Source: CAYWRO01 sp964460345 (GTDB taxonomy: Bacteria > Planctomycetota > Phycisphaerae > Phycisphaerales > UBA1924). Taken from it: a DNA stretch of 11,923 bases. Under the pieces are notes generated by a model. It saw only the letters and a program-made list of their open reading frames with translations. It did no database searches and had not been told where the DNA came from. The translations under genes and the position numbers were made by a program. The stretch is from NCBI GenBank assembly GCA_964460345.1, contig CAYWRO010000098.1, positions 1-11,923 on the forward strand, written 5' to 3'. This document shows positions 11,561-11,923 of this stretch, one piece after another. Positions within the stretch are counted from its first letter, which is position 1. Every line of letters begins with the position of its first letter.

Positions 11561-11923
11561 ATGATGTCGATCATGCCGGAAGACCCTGCCCCAGCGCGCG
11601 AGCGAGTGCTTTGTGAGGGGTGCGGGTACGCGATTGGGGATCTGCCGGTGTCGCCCGGCGGGCTGCTGATGTGCCCGGAGTGCGGCCGGCGGGCCGTCCC
11701 CGGGACGTACGGCCGGCCGGAGCTGCGCGTCCGGCCGTGGGGCGCGGCGGGGTGGGTGGGGGTTGCGTTTGCGATCGGGCTGCTGCCGCTCGTGCTGATC
11801 GGGATTGATGTCGTGATTCGCTTCGGTGCTCCGCGGCAGACGCTGCTTGAGGGCGGGCTCGGGGAGCTCTTCGGCCTGTCGCCGTGCATGGTCGTGCTGC
11901 TGGCGTTTCCTCTGGCGTTGTTC
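11561..11923 (+). CDS. Zinc-ribbon membrane protein, 3' partial
   Basis: Open from ATG 11561 to the window end (121 codons, no stop). Residues 18-43 form a zinc ribbon: C18-xx-C21-G, then C38-PE-C41-GR, with the GYAIGDLPVSP spacing common in planctomycete proteins. A hydrophobic helix (about 63-87) and the start of a second (about 107-121) follow, so the ribbon is probably cytosolic and tethered. The start is ambiguous: ATG 11561, 11564 or 11573 would all serve, and no Shine-Dalgarno site is visible because the terminator hairpin and its tail end at 11560. Function unknown. Confidence 0.75.
   Translation, partial: MMSIMPEDPAPARERVLCEGCGYAIGDLPVSPGGLLMCPECGRRAVPGTYGRPELRVRPWGAAGWVGVAFAIGLLPLVLIGIDVVIRFGAPRQTLLEGGLGELFGLSPCMVVLLAFPLALF

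Overview
This is a GC-rich, gene-dense chromosomal segment that looks like it comes from a Planctomycetota bacterium, possibly class Phycisphaerae. The inference rests on the thiD2-thiE fusion, the membrane protein with a CxxCG...CPECGR zinc ribbon at the right end, the uneven use of Shine-Dalgarno sites, and many short GC-rich palindromes and heptamer arrays between genes. No rRNA or marker gene is present, so the placement is tentative. No tRNA, CRISPR array or transposase gene was seen.

Left part (1-2490): four tightly packed plus-strand genes that look like the end of a nitrate uptake and reduction operon. They encode a multi-cluster 4Fe-4S subunit (5' end outside the window), a membrane-anchored Rieske protein, a 74-residue two-helix membrane protein and a NarK-type nitrate/nitrite transporter. 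The last three overlap by ATGA. The catalytic molybdopterin subunit would lie upstream.

Middle left (2491-5999): purE, a thiD2-thiE fusion (HMP-P kinase plus thiamine-phosphate synthase) and an M16 zinc peptidase, each separated from the next by repeat-rich spacers. The three do not form an obvious functional unit.

Middle (6042-8627): a lower-GC hypothetical gene, then on the minus strand recO followed downstream by an integral membrane gene and a second, detached copy of the recO 3' end. The two recO ends differ almost only at synonymous positions, so the membrane gene appears to sit in a roughly 1-kb insertion at the recO terminus. recO itself carries two in-frame copies of a REP-like palindrome.

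Middle right (8628-9503): a MerR-family regulator and a small exported Cys-rich protein, each preceded by a promoter with a 20-bp spacer holding a related dyad. This looks like a compact metal- or thiol-responsive switch.

Right part (9504-11923): about 1.27 kb without a convincing gene, filled with palindromic repeats and an array of exactly ten 21-bp dyad-symmetric units. It is followed by a helical plus fibronectin-III-like protein, a strong terminator, and the start of a zinc-ribbon membrane protein cut by the window end.
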